NCBI GenBank assembly: GCA_937928585.1
Contig: CALEZK010000011.1
Coordinates: 1-6,060 of the forward strand
DNA: 6,060 nucleotides
Direction of reading: 5' to 3'
Origin: an uncultured bacterium
GTDB lineage: Bacteria > Hydrogenedentota > Hydrogenedentia > Hydrogenedentales > SLHB01
Each line of letters opens with the position of its first letter. Within the stretch, counting starts at the first letter, position 1. The notes beneath the pieces are model-generated. The model saw only the letters and a program-made list of their open reading frames with translations. It did no database searches and was not told the origin of the DNA. Below, piece by piece: positions 1 through 4,823 of this stretch. The position numbers and the translations under genes are program-made.

Positions 1-135
1 CAGTAATACAGGCTCAGGTTCCGTCGGCGGCGGTTCTTGTTGCCGCGTACCAAGGCAGGAACTGAATGACAAACCAAGCAACAACAGGGCGAATACAATC
101 GGCTGTGTAACGCCACGCACATTTTCTGCGATCAA
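1..135 (-). CDS. Lipoprotein, N-terminal 45 residues only (gene continues beyond left edge)
   Basis: The minus strand is open from a TTG at 135-133 to the window edge. The protein begins MIAENVRGVTQPIVFALLLL and continues GLSFSSC. This gives a short N-terminal part, a hydrophobic core (about residues 13-24) and Cys27 as the probable lipidation site. It then has a Gln/Pro/Glu-rich spacer (about 32-42), typical of a tether behind a lipidated Cys. The lipobox is imperfect, with Phe at -3. The TTG start is preferred because GGAGAG (146-141) lies 5 nt upstream and the TTG overlaps the TGA stop of the preceding kinase-etherase gene (TTGA), implying translational coupling. An in-frame GTG at 120-118 is an alternative but has no clear ribosome binding site. 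The protein probably sits in the periplasm or outer membrane. The catalytic part lies outside the window, so no function is assigned. Linkage to murQ makes a cell-wall sugar hydrolase plausible, but this is inference. Confidence 0.72.
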   Translation of the reverse strand, partial: MIAENVRGVTQPIVFALLLLGLSFSSCLGTRQQEPPPTEPEPVLL

Positions 136-1973
136 GCTGTCTCTCCACTCGCATGAAGCGCGATTGCCGCGCGCACGTCGCCATGTGCCCGCTCATAGAG
201 CGCGCGCGCATCCTGCGCGGAAATCTTCAACCGCTCCATCAATACCGCCACGGCAACATTGTTTCCCGCGTCCACAAGCCGCTGCGCGGCTTCCGCTTCA
301 TGTATACCCGTAAGAACAGAAATGATGTAAGCTGCGCGCTTGCGCAACTTCTGGTTCGTCGGCTGAACGCCAATCATGTAACCCTCAAAAACACGGCCCG
401 ACAGCGCCATTGCGCCCGTTGTAATCGCATTAAGCACAAGTTTCGTTGCTGTCCCCGCCTTGAGCCGCGTTGATCCCGGCAGTACTTCCGGACCAGTCGG
501 CATGACGAGTCGAAAATCGGCGGCTATGCCGACATTTGGCACGCAACTCACCAGCGCAGTCGCGGCATTTCGAATCTTGGCGGCTTCGAGTGCGGCGAGG
601 GTATACGGTGTTGTGCCCGACGCCGCGATTCCAACGACGACGTCCTTCTCCCCGACGGGGGGATCGATAGCATCGATATTGGCTTTTCCAAGCGCTGTGT
701 CGTCTTCGGCGCCTTCGATGCTCTCGCGCAATGCCCGATCACCGCCTGCGATGATGCCAATCACCCGCCCCGGCGGCACACCAAATGTCGGTGGACATTC
801 CGATGCATCCAGCACGCCGATGCGTCCGCTGGTTCCGGCACCGACGTAGATCAACCGGCCGCCGTTTCGAAATGCATGTGCAGTGCGATCGATGATTTGG
901 CAAAGTTCGTGGGAACATTCTTGCGCCGCAAGTACCGCTTCCCGGTCTGCGTGTTGCATGCGTTCGACCAGGCCTGCGGTACTCATGCAATCCAGCGTCG
1001 TTTCTTTCGTCACTTCGGAATGCGCCGTGTTGACAGTCACTTCGGCAAAAGGAACAGAAGATGGAATTTGTGATTGTCTTGATATTGCGAATAGCGCCGA
1101 ATGGCCGATGTAAGGTGCAATACCGACCTTGTTTTCAATGCCAAGCGCGCGCAACGCGCCTTGGAAAAGATCGCTGTAGTATGCGCTGTGCTCGAAGAGT
1201 CCGCCCATTAAAAAAACAGGCGTAGCCGCATTAAGACGCGTTCGCGTCACGGCGTCCTTCAAAATGCCGCCCAGCGACTGAGCGCAATCGACGAGGCATT
1301 GCGTCGCAAGGGGATCGCCGTTTCCACCGCAATGCAGCACCGTTTCGGCCAATCGCGCAATGTCTTGCTTCTGCGCGGTCGCGCACCATCCGACCAGCGA
1401 CTCCACATCTCCCAGGCCCGCCGCGCGAGCCAATGCCGTTAACAGCGTACAGGTCTCGTTACGCCTGTCTTTGTATTGAAACGAGCGGCGCAACGTGGTC
1501 GTCGCCACATGGTACGCGCTACCATCGTCACCCAAAATGGGGCCGCGTCCGCCAAAAGTATGGACATTTTGCGAAGCGTCCAACACGGCAACGCTGCTCC
1601 CCGTGCCGGCGATCACGAGGATTGCTTGCGATTGACCAGCGTTCGCCAGCAAATGTGCATGAATATCAGTTAATACGACGACGCGCTCCGCCCCCGGGAC
1701 GCGCGCCCAAAGCGTATCCGCAATAACCTTTCGCGATGCTTCGTCGCGAGCCCCTGACACGCCAGCAAATACGACGACTGGTACCTTTGGCCAATCCTGG
1801 GCCACTGTCTTCGCTACCGTCGCGAGTCTATCCGCCGCAATAGCGGGCGTCACCTGATGCGGGTTCGTGTGCTCTCCCATGGATTCCGCGAGCAAAGTCC
1901 CCGCTTCGTCATATACCCCGATGCGCGTTCCGGAACCGCCGCCGTCTATCGCTATGTATATTCGATCGACCAT
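132..1973 (-). CDS. murQ: Bifunctional BadF-type amino-sugar kinase / N-acetylmuramic acid 6-phosphate etherase (MurQ) fusion
   Basis: This is a 613-residue cytoplasmic protein with two enzymes in one chain. Residues 1-305 form a BadF/BadG/BcrA/BcrD ATPase-family sugar kinase. It has phosphate-1 motif DGGGSGT (10-16), TD at 102-103, IAGTGS (121-126), GGRGPILGDDGSA (141-153) and the adenosine-side FLMGGLFEHS (254-263). Residues about 320-613 are a full MurQ with a SIS fold: YVGAGTSGRIGVLDASECPP (376-395), IAGG, EGAEDD, ASGTTPY, GPEVLPGSTRLKAGTATKLVLN. Glu392 and Glu423 align by motif and spacing with catalytic Glu83 and Glu114 of E. coli MurQ. MurQ converts MurNAc-6-phosphate to GlcNAc-6-phosphate and D-lactate. 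Clostridial MurK, from the same kinase family, phosphorylates MurNAc and GlcNAc. The fusion therefore probably performs kinase and etherase steps in sequence, but kinase specificity is inferred and it could be a GlcNAc kinase. The ATG at 1973 is chosen because BadF proteins begin a few residues before DGG; 36 upstream codons of open frame look non-coding. The ribosome binding site is weak. The stop overlaps the next gene. Confidence 0.95.
   Translation of the reverse strand: MVDRIYIAIDGGGSGTRIGVYDEAGTLLAESMGEHTNPHQVTPAIAADRLATVAKTVAQDWPKVPVVVFAGVSGARDEASRKVIADTLWARVPGAERVVVLTDIHAHLLANAGQSQAILVIAGTGSSVAVLDASQNVHTFGGRGPILGDDGSAYHVATTTLRRSFQYKDRRNETCTLLTALARAAGLGDVESLVGWCATAQKQDIARLAETVLHCGGNGDPLATQCLVDCAQSLGGILKDAVTRTRLNAATPVFLMGGLFEHSAYYSDLFQGALRALGIENKVGIAPYIGHSALFAISRQSQIPSSVPFAEVTVNTAHSEVTKETTLDCMSTAGLVERMQHADREAVLAAQECSHELCQIIDRTAHAFRNGGRLIYVGAGTSGRIGVLDASECPPTFGVPPGRVIGIIAGGDRALRESIEGAEDDTALGKANIDAIDPPVGEKDVVVGIAASGTTPYTLAALEAAKIRNAATALVSCVPNVGIAADFRLVMPTGPEVLPGSTRLKAGTATKLVLNAITTGAMALSGRVFEGYMIGVQPTNQKLRKRAAYIISVLTGIHEAEAAQRLVDAGNNVAVAVLMERLKISAQDARALYERAHGDVRAAIALHASGETA
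141..146 (-). promoter_or_regulatory. Ribosome binding site supporting the TTG start of the lipoprotein gene
   Basis: The minus strand reads GGAGAG here, 5 nt before TTG at 135-133. It lies inside the last codons of the kinase-etherase gene. It decides the lipoprotein start in favour of the TTG that overlaps the upstream stop codon, rather than the later GTG. Confidence 0.6.
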
Positions 1974-2022
1974 GCTAAACCCACTGCTGCATGCCAAAAA
2001 TCTCTCTTCGTGCCCGAAGTCT

Positions 2023-2040
2023 GCGCATGGTAGCATGCGC
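2023..2040. repeat. Perfect inverted repeat just upstream of the dprA ribosome binding site
   Basis: The arms GCGCATG (2023-2029) and CATGCGC (2034-2040) are exact reverse complements around a GTAG loop, and a T-G pair could extend the stem by one. The element lies in the 83-bp gap between two divergent genes and ends 4 nt before the dprA ribosome binding site (2045-2050). It could be a protein operator or, if transcribed, an RNA hairpin affecting initiation. No T-run follows, so it is not a terminator. Confidence 0.4.
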
Positions 2041-2044
2041 GCTC

Positions 2045-2050
2045 GGAGAG
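2045..2050 (+). promoter_or_regulatory. Ribosome binding site fixing the dprA start at 2057
   Basis: GGAGAG lies 6 nt before the ATG at 2057-2059. It supports this start over the in-frame ATG at 1991, which has no Shine-Dalgarno sequence and would add 22 residues unlike the family N-terminus. Confidence 0.7.
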
Positions 2051-2056
2051 TATGGA

Positions 2057-3004
2057 ATGAACCAACACGACATCGCCGCATTGCTCGCGCTCATGCGCGT
2101 AGAGGGCGCGGGAAATACTGCGGGGAGGCGCGCCCTATCTCTTTCGCAATTGCTCGATTGCTCCATCGCGGAAATCATTGCGGCCGATGCGCGGACCCTA
2201 CTCCCCCGACTTCCCTCGGGCACTTTTGACGCCGTGATAAGTGCAGCGGCGCGTATAGAGAACGACGATTTGACCCTTGCCAGTAAACATGTCGCGCGAA
2301 TGCTGGACGCAGGAACACACGTGTACGCATTCACGGATGAAGGCTACCCAGACCTGTTGTCGCGTTACCTTGTTGATGCAGCGCCCGCGCTGGTCTGGTG
2401 TGCGGGAAATCTCGAATTGCTGAACGCCCACGGCGGCGGCGTCGTGGGAACGCGCGACCCTTCCCGCGTAGGATTCGAGATTGCGATGGACTGCGCCCGC
2501 TGGTTCGCGAATGAAGGCATCACGGTTGTCAGCGGCGGTGCGGACGGAGTCGATTCTGCCGCGCATCGCGCTGCTATAGAGTCAAACGGTTCCACGATAA
2601 TTGTCTTGCCGCAGGGAATGCGCACGTACAGTTTTCCTGCGTATGTTCGCGAAGCGCTTGAATGCCACCGCTGCGCGCTCATCAGCCAATTCGATCCGGA
2701 AATGTCTTGGCAAACCCACGCCGCCGTCACGCGCAACGCAACTATCGCCGCTTTGTCGAAAATTGTGTGTGTAATCGAGCCCAAGCGTATGGGCGGCAGC
2801 ATTCGCACTGCGAAACACGCATTCGCTCAGGGCAAAAAAGTGTTCTACCATTGCGCACGCGGCGCGGAATCCGTGGCCCCCTTGTTGCGTCAGTCTGGCG
2901 GCAGTGATTTGCTGACAAACGACCACCTACTGGACAGCGACGCATTGCACATGGCGTGGGGCGTCGAATCAGCGGACACGCCAAGTCAGGCCGATCTACT
3001 TTAG
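2057..3004 (+). CDS. dprA: DprA/Smf-family DNA-processing protein, short divergent form
   Basis: The protein has 315 residues and lacks a signal peptide. Residues 1-70 are a helical SAM/HhH-like start (LMRVEGAGN). Residues about 85-290 are the Rossmann-like DprA core: GYPDLLSRYLVDAAPALVWCAGN before the fold, VVGTRDPSRVGFE (129-141), SGGADGVDSAAH (159-170), VLPQGM (183-188), TRNATIAALS (225-234), GGSIRTAKHAFAQGKKVF (246-263). In characterised relatives DprA binds incoming single-stranded DNA and loads RecA during transformation. The protein departs from consensus at conserved spots: SGxARGID is SGGADGVD (Asp163 for Arg), RNRxIxGLS is RNATIAALS, and SGSLITA is GGSIRTA. The Arg of GTR (132) is kept. 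The chain ends soon after the core, so the C-terminal winged helix of many DprA proteins is absent. Start at 2057 follows GGAGAG. The DUF1499 gene follows 26 bp later. A role in transformation is inferred; DprA-like proteins also occur in defence loci. Confidence 0.88.
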   Translation: MNQHDIAALLALMRVEGAGNTAGRRALSLSQLLDCSIAEIIAADARTLLPRLPSGTFDAVISAAARIENDDLTLASKHVARMLDAGTHVYAFTDEGYPDLLSRYLVDAAPALVWCAGNLELLNAHGGGVVGTRDPSRVGFEIAMDCARWFANEGITVVSGGADGVDSAAHRAAIESNGSTIIVLPQGMRTYSFPAYVREALECHRCALISQFDPEMSWQTHAAVTRNATIAALSKIVCVIEPKRMGGSIRTAKHAFAQGKKVFYHCARGAESVAPLLRQSGGSDLLTNDHLLDSDALHMAWGVESADTPSQADLL

Positions 3005-3030
3005 TTCGCGCGCCCGAAAGGAATTGAACG

Positions 3031-3795
3031 ATGTCCGAAAACACAAGCGTAGACCTCGGTGCGGCAGAGCAGAAGAACAGACGTTTGTTCTTCGCCTGGG
3101 CTGCGGTATTGCCTTTGTTGGTAATGATTGTCGGCGTAGCCTTGGCCCACTTCGAGGTTCTCCCCGCGTTTCGCGGCTTTCTCATCTACGTGCTGGCGGG
3201 ACTCGTGAGCATTCTGCATACGGCGTTACTGTTGCTGATGCGATGGGTGTTGCCGGCGAAACCGCCTGTGAAAATCATCCTCTCCGCCGCATTCCCCGCG
3301 CTGATCGTCGTCGCTTCAGCTTCGTCCGGCATGGGCTATCCGCCAATCAACGACGTCACCACAGATCTGTCGAGTCCCCCTGAATTCGACGCGGTCGCCA
3401 ATCTTCCCGACAACGCGGACCGCGACATGTCGTTTCCATCCGATTTTGTCGAAACGATTCGCGAATCGTATCCACAGCTCAGCCCATTTCATCTGGTTGG
3501 GCCACAACCCACAAGGGAAGAAATGTTTGATATCGCGTTGAATGTAGCCAAAGAAGAACCTGGCTGGTCGCTACTTCGAATCGATGAAACAAATGGAATG
3601 ATAGAAGGCACGGCGCAGACTTGGCTGTTCCGATTCAAGGATGATTTTGCGATTCGTGTGCGTGAAGTCGATGGCAATACCGTGCTCGATATGCGGTCGA
3701 AATCACGGGACGGAAAAGGCGACCTCGGCGCGAACGCGAAACGGATCGACCAGTTCATCGCTCGGGTGCGATCCCGGCTCCATGCCGGCTCCTGA
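3031..3795 (+). CDS. Membrane protein with C-terminal DUF1499 domain
   Basis: This 254-residue protein has an N-terminal membrane part and a soluble C-terminal domain. Three hydrophobic segments are visible at about residues 19-39, 48-71 and 80-98. They are followed by the DUF1499 hallmarks: PPINDVTTD (104-112), a central GWSLLRID (178-185), FRFKDDFAIRVRE (200-212) and the closing MRSKSRDGKGDLGANAKRI (221-239). The order and content match DUF1499 proteins, in which similar membrane segments often precede the domain. No biochemical function is established for the family. No catalytic residues can be named. The ATG at 3031 has AAAGGA (3017-3022) 8 nt upstream, and dprA ends 26 bp before, so the two genes are probably co-transcribed. 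Nothing in the sequence links the function of this protein to DNA processing; the pairing may be only positional. Confidence 0.87.
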   Translation: MSENTSVDLGAAEQKNRRLFFAWAAVLPLLVMIVGVALAHFEVLPAFRGFLIYVLAGLVSILHTALLLLMRWVLPAKPPVKIILSAAFPALIVVASASSGMGYPPINDVTTDLSSPPEFDAVANLPDNADRDMSFPSDFVETIRESYPQLSPFHLVGPQPTREEMFDIALNVAKEEPGWSLLRIDETNGMIEGTAQTWLFRFKDDFAIRVREVDGNTVLDMRSKSRDGKGDLGANAKRIDQFIARVRSRLHAGS

Positions 3796-3810
3796 CACAC
3801 CCCTCCCCGT

Positions 3811-3832
3811 CGCAAACTCTTCCGAATTTGCG
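3811..3832. repeat. Short inverted repeat in the convergent gap after the DUF1499 gene
   Basis: CGCAAA (3811-3816) pairs with TTTGCG (3827-3832) across a 10-nt loop, 15 bp after the DUF1499 stop and 26 bp before the end of the opposing small ORF. Placement between convergent genes suits a transcription stop, but neither strand has a T-run after the stem and the stem is short. It may be chance. Confidence 0.22.
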
Positions 3833-3857
3833 TCAGGAAATGATTAGGATGCCGCGC

Positions 3858-4100
3858 CTACCCCGTGGTCGGGCGGAAAAGGGACTGATGCACGACGCTT
3901 TTGGCGAGCAAGGTCCCATTCGAATGGTAGAAACTAAGCTGGCACCCGGAGTCGTCTGGGGTCTCGACAGAGAGCCGATCTTCCAGGATCCCAAGCAGCT
4001 TGCGCCGCTCGTGATCATCCACCCGATCCCAGGTGGCCGATTCTTCCGGTGTCATGGTGTACCGCCGAGAACCATACCGCAAATGCCTACTATGCTTCAT
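3858..4100 (-). CDS. Possible small hypothetical protein (80 residues)
   Basis: I do not recognise a family. The protein is basic at the N-terminus (MKHSRHLRYGSRRYTM), then charged and helix-like (TPEESATWDRVDDHERRKLL), and ends with a mixed segment containing QLSFYHSNGTLLAKSVVH. It has no signal peptide or membrane segment. Codon use from residue 16 on resembles the neighbouring genes, with mostly G/C third positions. GGGGA lies about 10 nt before the ATG at 4100-4098; a second in-frame ATG at 4055-4053 (MTPEE) is an alternative start. A minus-strand promoter at 4320-4293 points toward it with a leader of nearly 200 nt. The gene is convergent with DUF1499. A competing plus-strand reading frame over the same bases (3828-4127) has a less protein-like composition. 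The feature could be a genuine small gene, a remnant, or spurious. Confidence 0.42.
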   Translation of the reverse strand: MKHSRHLRYGSRRYTMTPEESATWDRVDDHERRKLLGILEDRLSVETPDDSGCQLSFYHSNGTLLAKSVVHQSLFRPTTG

Positions 4101-4267
4101 GGCGAAAAGTTCCCCGAGTTCCCGTAGTATAGCAGAACTCCCGGCCCTTTTGGGATACCCCTTCGAGGCCGAGCGTTGCCGAATGTTGGTTTGAATACTG
4201 AATCACACAACCGTTCATGTGCCGAGTTGGACTGTGTATTATACGTCTTGGTTTCGTTAATGGTTGA

Positions 4268-4281
4268 CGGGGAAAGCCCCG
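4268..4281. repeat. Small GC stem-loop next to the palindrome
   Basis: CGGGG (4268-4272) and CCCCG (4277-4281) are exact inverted arms around an AAAG loop. No T-run follows on either strand, so it does not read as an intrinsic terminator. It abuts the 4283-4300 palindrome and may be part of the same control region. Confidence 0.25.
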
Positions 4282-4282
4282 A

Positions 4283-4300
4283 TACACAATATATTGTATA
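4283..4300. repeat. 18-bp near-perfect palindrome, candidate operator
   Basis: The core ACAATATATTGT (4286-4297) is a perfect palindrome. The flanking pairs at 4284/4299 and 4283/4300 also match, with one mismatch (4285/4298). It overlaps the -10 element and probable start site of the minus-strand promoter and lies 43 bp before the CYTH start codon. That is where a dimeric regulator could affect both directions. The AT-rich composition raises the odds of a chance palindrome, so the operator role is inference. Confidence 0.4.
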
Positions 4301-4320
4301 CTGATTGCATTATTTGTCAA
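4293..4320 (-). promoter_or_regulatory. Sigma70-like promoter reading leftward
   Basis: On the minus strand TTGACA (4320-4315, perfect consensus) is followed after 16 bp by TACAAT (4298-4293, five of six matches). The predicted start is near 4286. Transcription would run toward the small ORF at 4100, with a leader of about 185 nt. Spacing is 1 bp shorter than the optimum. Consensus rules are known best from Proteobacteria and Firmicutes, so activity in this host is uncertain. Confidence 0.42.
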
Positions 4321-4330
4321 TATTTTGTAG

Positions 4331-4336
4331 CAGGAG
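4331..4336 (+). promoter_or_regulatory. Ribosome binding site for the TTG start of the CYTH gene
   Basis: CAGGAG lies 7 nt before TTG at 4344-4346. It places the start directly before GTEIERKF, exactly where CYTH proteins begin. The upstream in-frame ATG at 4305 has no Shine-Dalgarno sequence and adds 13 residues unlike the family. Confidence 0.68.
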
Positions 4337-4343
4337 CGCGACC

Positions 4344-4823
4344 TTGGGAACCGAAATCGAACGAAAATTCCTGGTCAAGGGCTCAAACTGGACGCCTGCC
4401 GCAGCCGGAGAACGGTGTGTGCAGGGATACCTGTCTTTTGGGCCTCCAGTGGCGATTCGAGTACGGATTATGGGCGGGATTGCCACCTTGAACATCAAGA
4501 CGGCGACGGCAACTATCGCCCGGCACGAGTTTGAGTATGAAATTCCGGTCGATGACGCCCACGCCATTCTGTCCACGTCGTGCATGGGCGCGGCGATTGA
4601 AAAGACGCGCTATACCGTAGACTATGAAGGCAAAACTTGGGAAATCGACGTATTCGATGGCGCGAACGCGGGCCTGATTGTCGCGGAGATAGAACTGGAA
4701 TCCGAAGAGGAACCGTTCGCCAGGCCACCTTGGGTGGGCCTGGAAGTGTCCGGCGATCCTCGGTATCTGAACGCGTTGCTCTGCCAACACCCCTATAGCA
4801 CGTGGCAAAAGGAAAACGAATGA
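4344..4823 (+). CDS. CYTH-domain protein (triphosphate tunnel metalloenzyme family)
   Basis: The 159-residue protein consists of one CYTH domain. The defining ExExK motif is at the N-terminus (EIERKFLV, Glu4, Glu6, Lys8). The other charged tunnel positions follow in order: RVR (Arg39, Arg41), LNIK (Lys52), FEYE (Glu62-Glu66 region), EKTRY (Lys87, Arg89), WEIDVFDGANAGL (99-111), AEIEL (Glu115, Glu117) and a terminal WVGLEVSGDPRYLN (130-143). This is the single-domain bacterial type. Members hydrolyse triphosphates or inorganic polyphosphate in a metal-dependent beta-tunnel, and some are adenylate cyclases; the substrate cannot be read from sequence. All tunnel residues I can place are present, so it should be active. 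The start is TTG, supported by CAGGAG and by the family N-terminus. Its stop overlaps the start of the next gene (ATGA), implying translational coupling with an enolase-superfamily enzyme. Confidence 0.9.
   Translation: MGTEIERKFLVKGSNWTPAAAGERCVQGYLSFGPPVAIRVRIMGGIATLNIKTATATIARHEFEYEIPVDDAHAILSTSCMGAAIEKTRYTVDYEGKTWEIDVFDGANAGLIVAEIELESEEEPFARPPWVGLEVSGDPRYLNALLCQHPYSTWQKENE

Larger units (their letters stand above)
4101..4343. other. AT-rich intergenic region between the small ORF and the CYTH gene
   Basis: No convincing gene is seen here. The right half (about 4235-4330) is clearly richer in A/T than the coding DNA around it. It contains a GTATTATAC palindrome (4236-4244), a small CGGGG/CCCCG stem (4268-4281), a near-perfect 18-bp palindrome (4283-4300) and a minus-strand promoter (4293-4320). 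It should hold the promoter for the CYTH/enolase unit, but I cannot place a good plus-strand -35/-10 pair. A 76-codon minus frame across it (4090-4320) has no family features or ribosome binding site that I would trust. Confidence 0.5.

Noticed and set aside
118..120. GTG start for the lipoprotein
   Set aside because: It is possible, but there is no Shine-Dalgarno sequence before it, while the TTG at 135 has GGAGAG and overlaps the upstream stop.
153..849. Long plus-strand frames opposite the kinase-etherase gene (153-473, 460-849)
   Set aside because: They mirror a strongly supported gene, have no family motifs and show Arg/Ser/Ala-rich shadow composition.
1991..2056. Upstream ATG at 1991 as the dprA start
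   Set aside because: It has no ribosome binding site, and the added 22 residues are unlike the DprA N-terminus; 2057 has GGAGAG at good spacing.
1974..2081. Upstream extension of the murQ fusion to 2081
   Set aside because: BadF kinases begin just before the DGG motif; the 36 extra residues would overlap the divergent dprA start and look non-coding.
3811..3832. Inverted repeat as a rho-independent terminator
   Set aside because: The stem is only 6 bp with a 10-nt loop and no T-run on either strand; kept only as a weak repeat.
3828..4127. Plus-strand 99-residue frame overlapping the small minus-strand ORF
   Set aside because: No recognisable domain, poor ribosome binding context and less protein-like composition than the minus-strand frame.
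4090..4320. 76-residue minus-strand frame across the intergenic region
   Set aside because: Its start lies inside the -35 element of the minus-strand promoter, and the composition is not protein-like.
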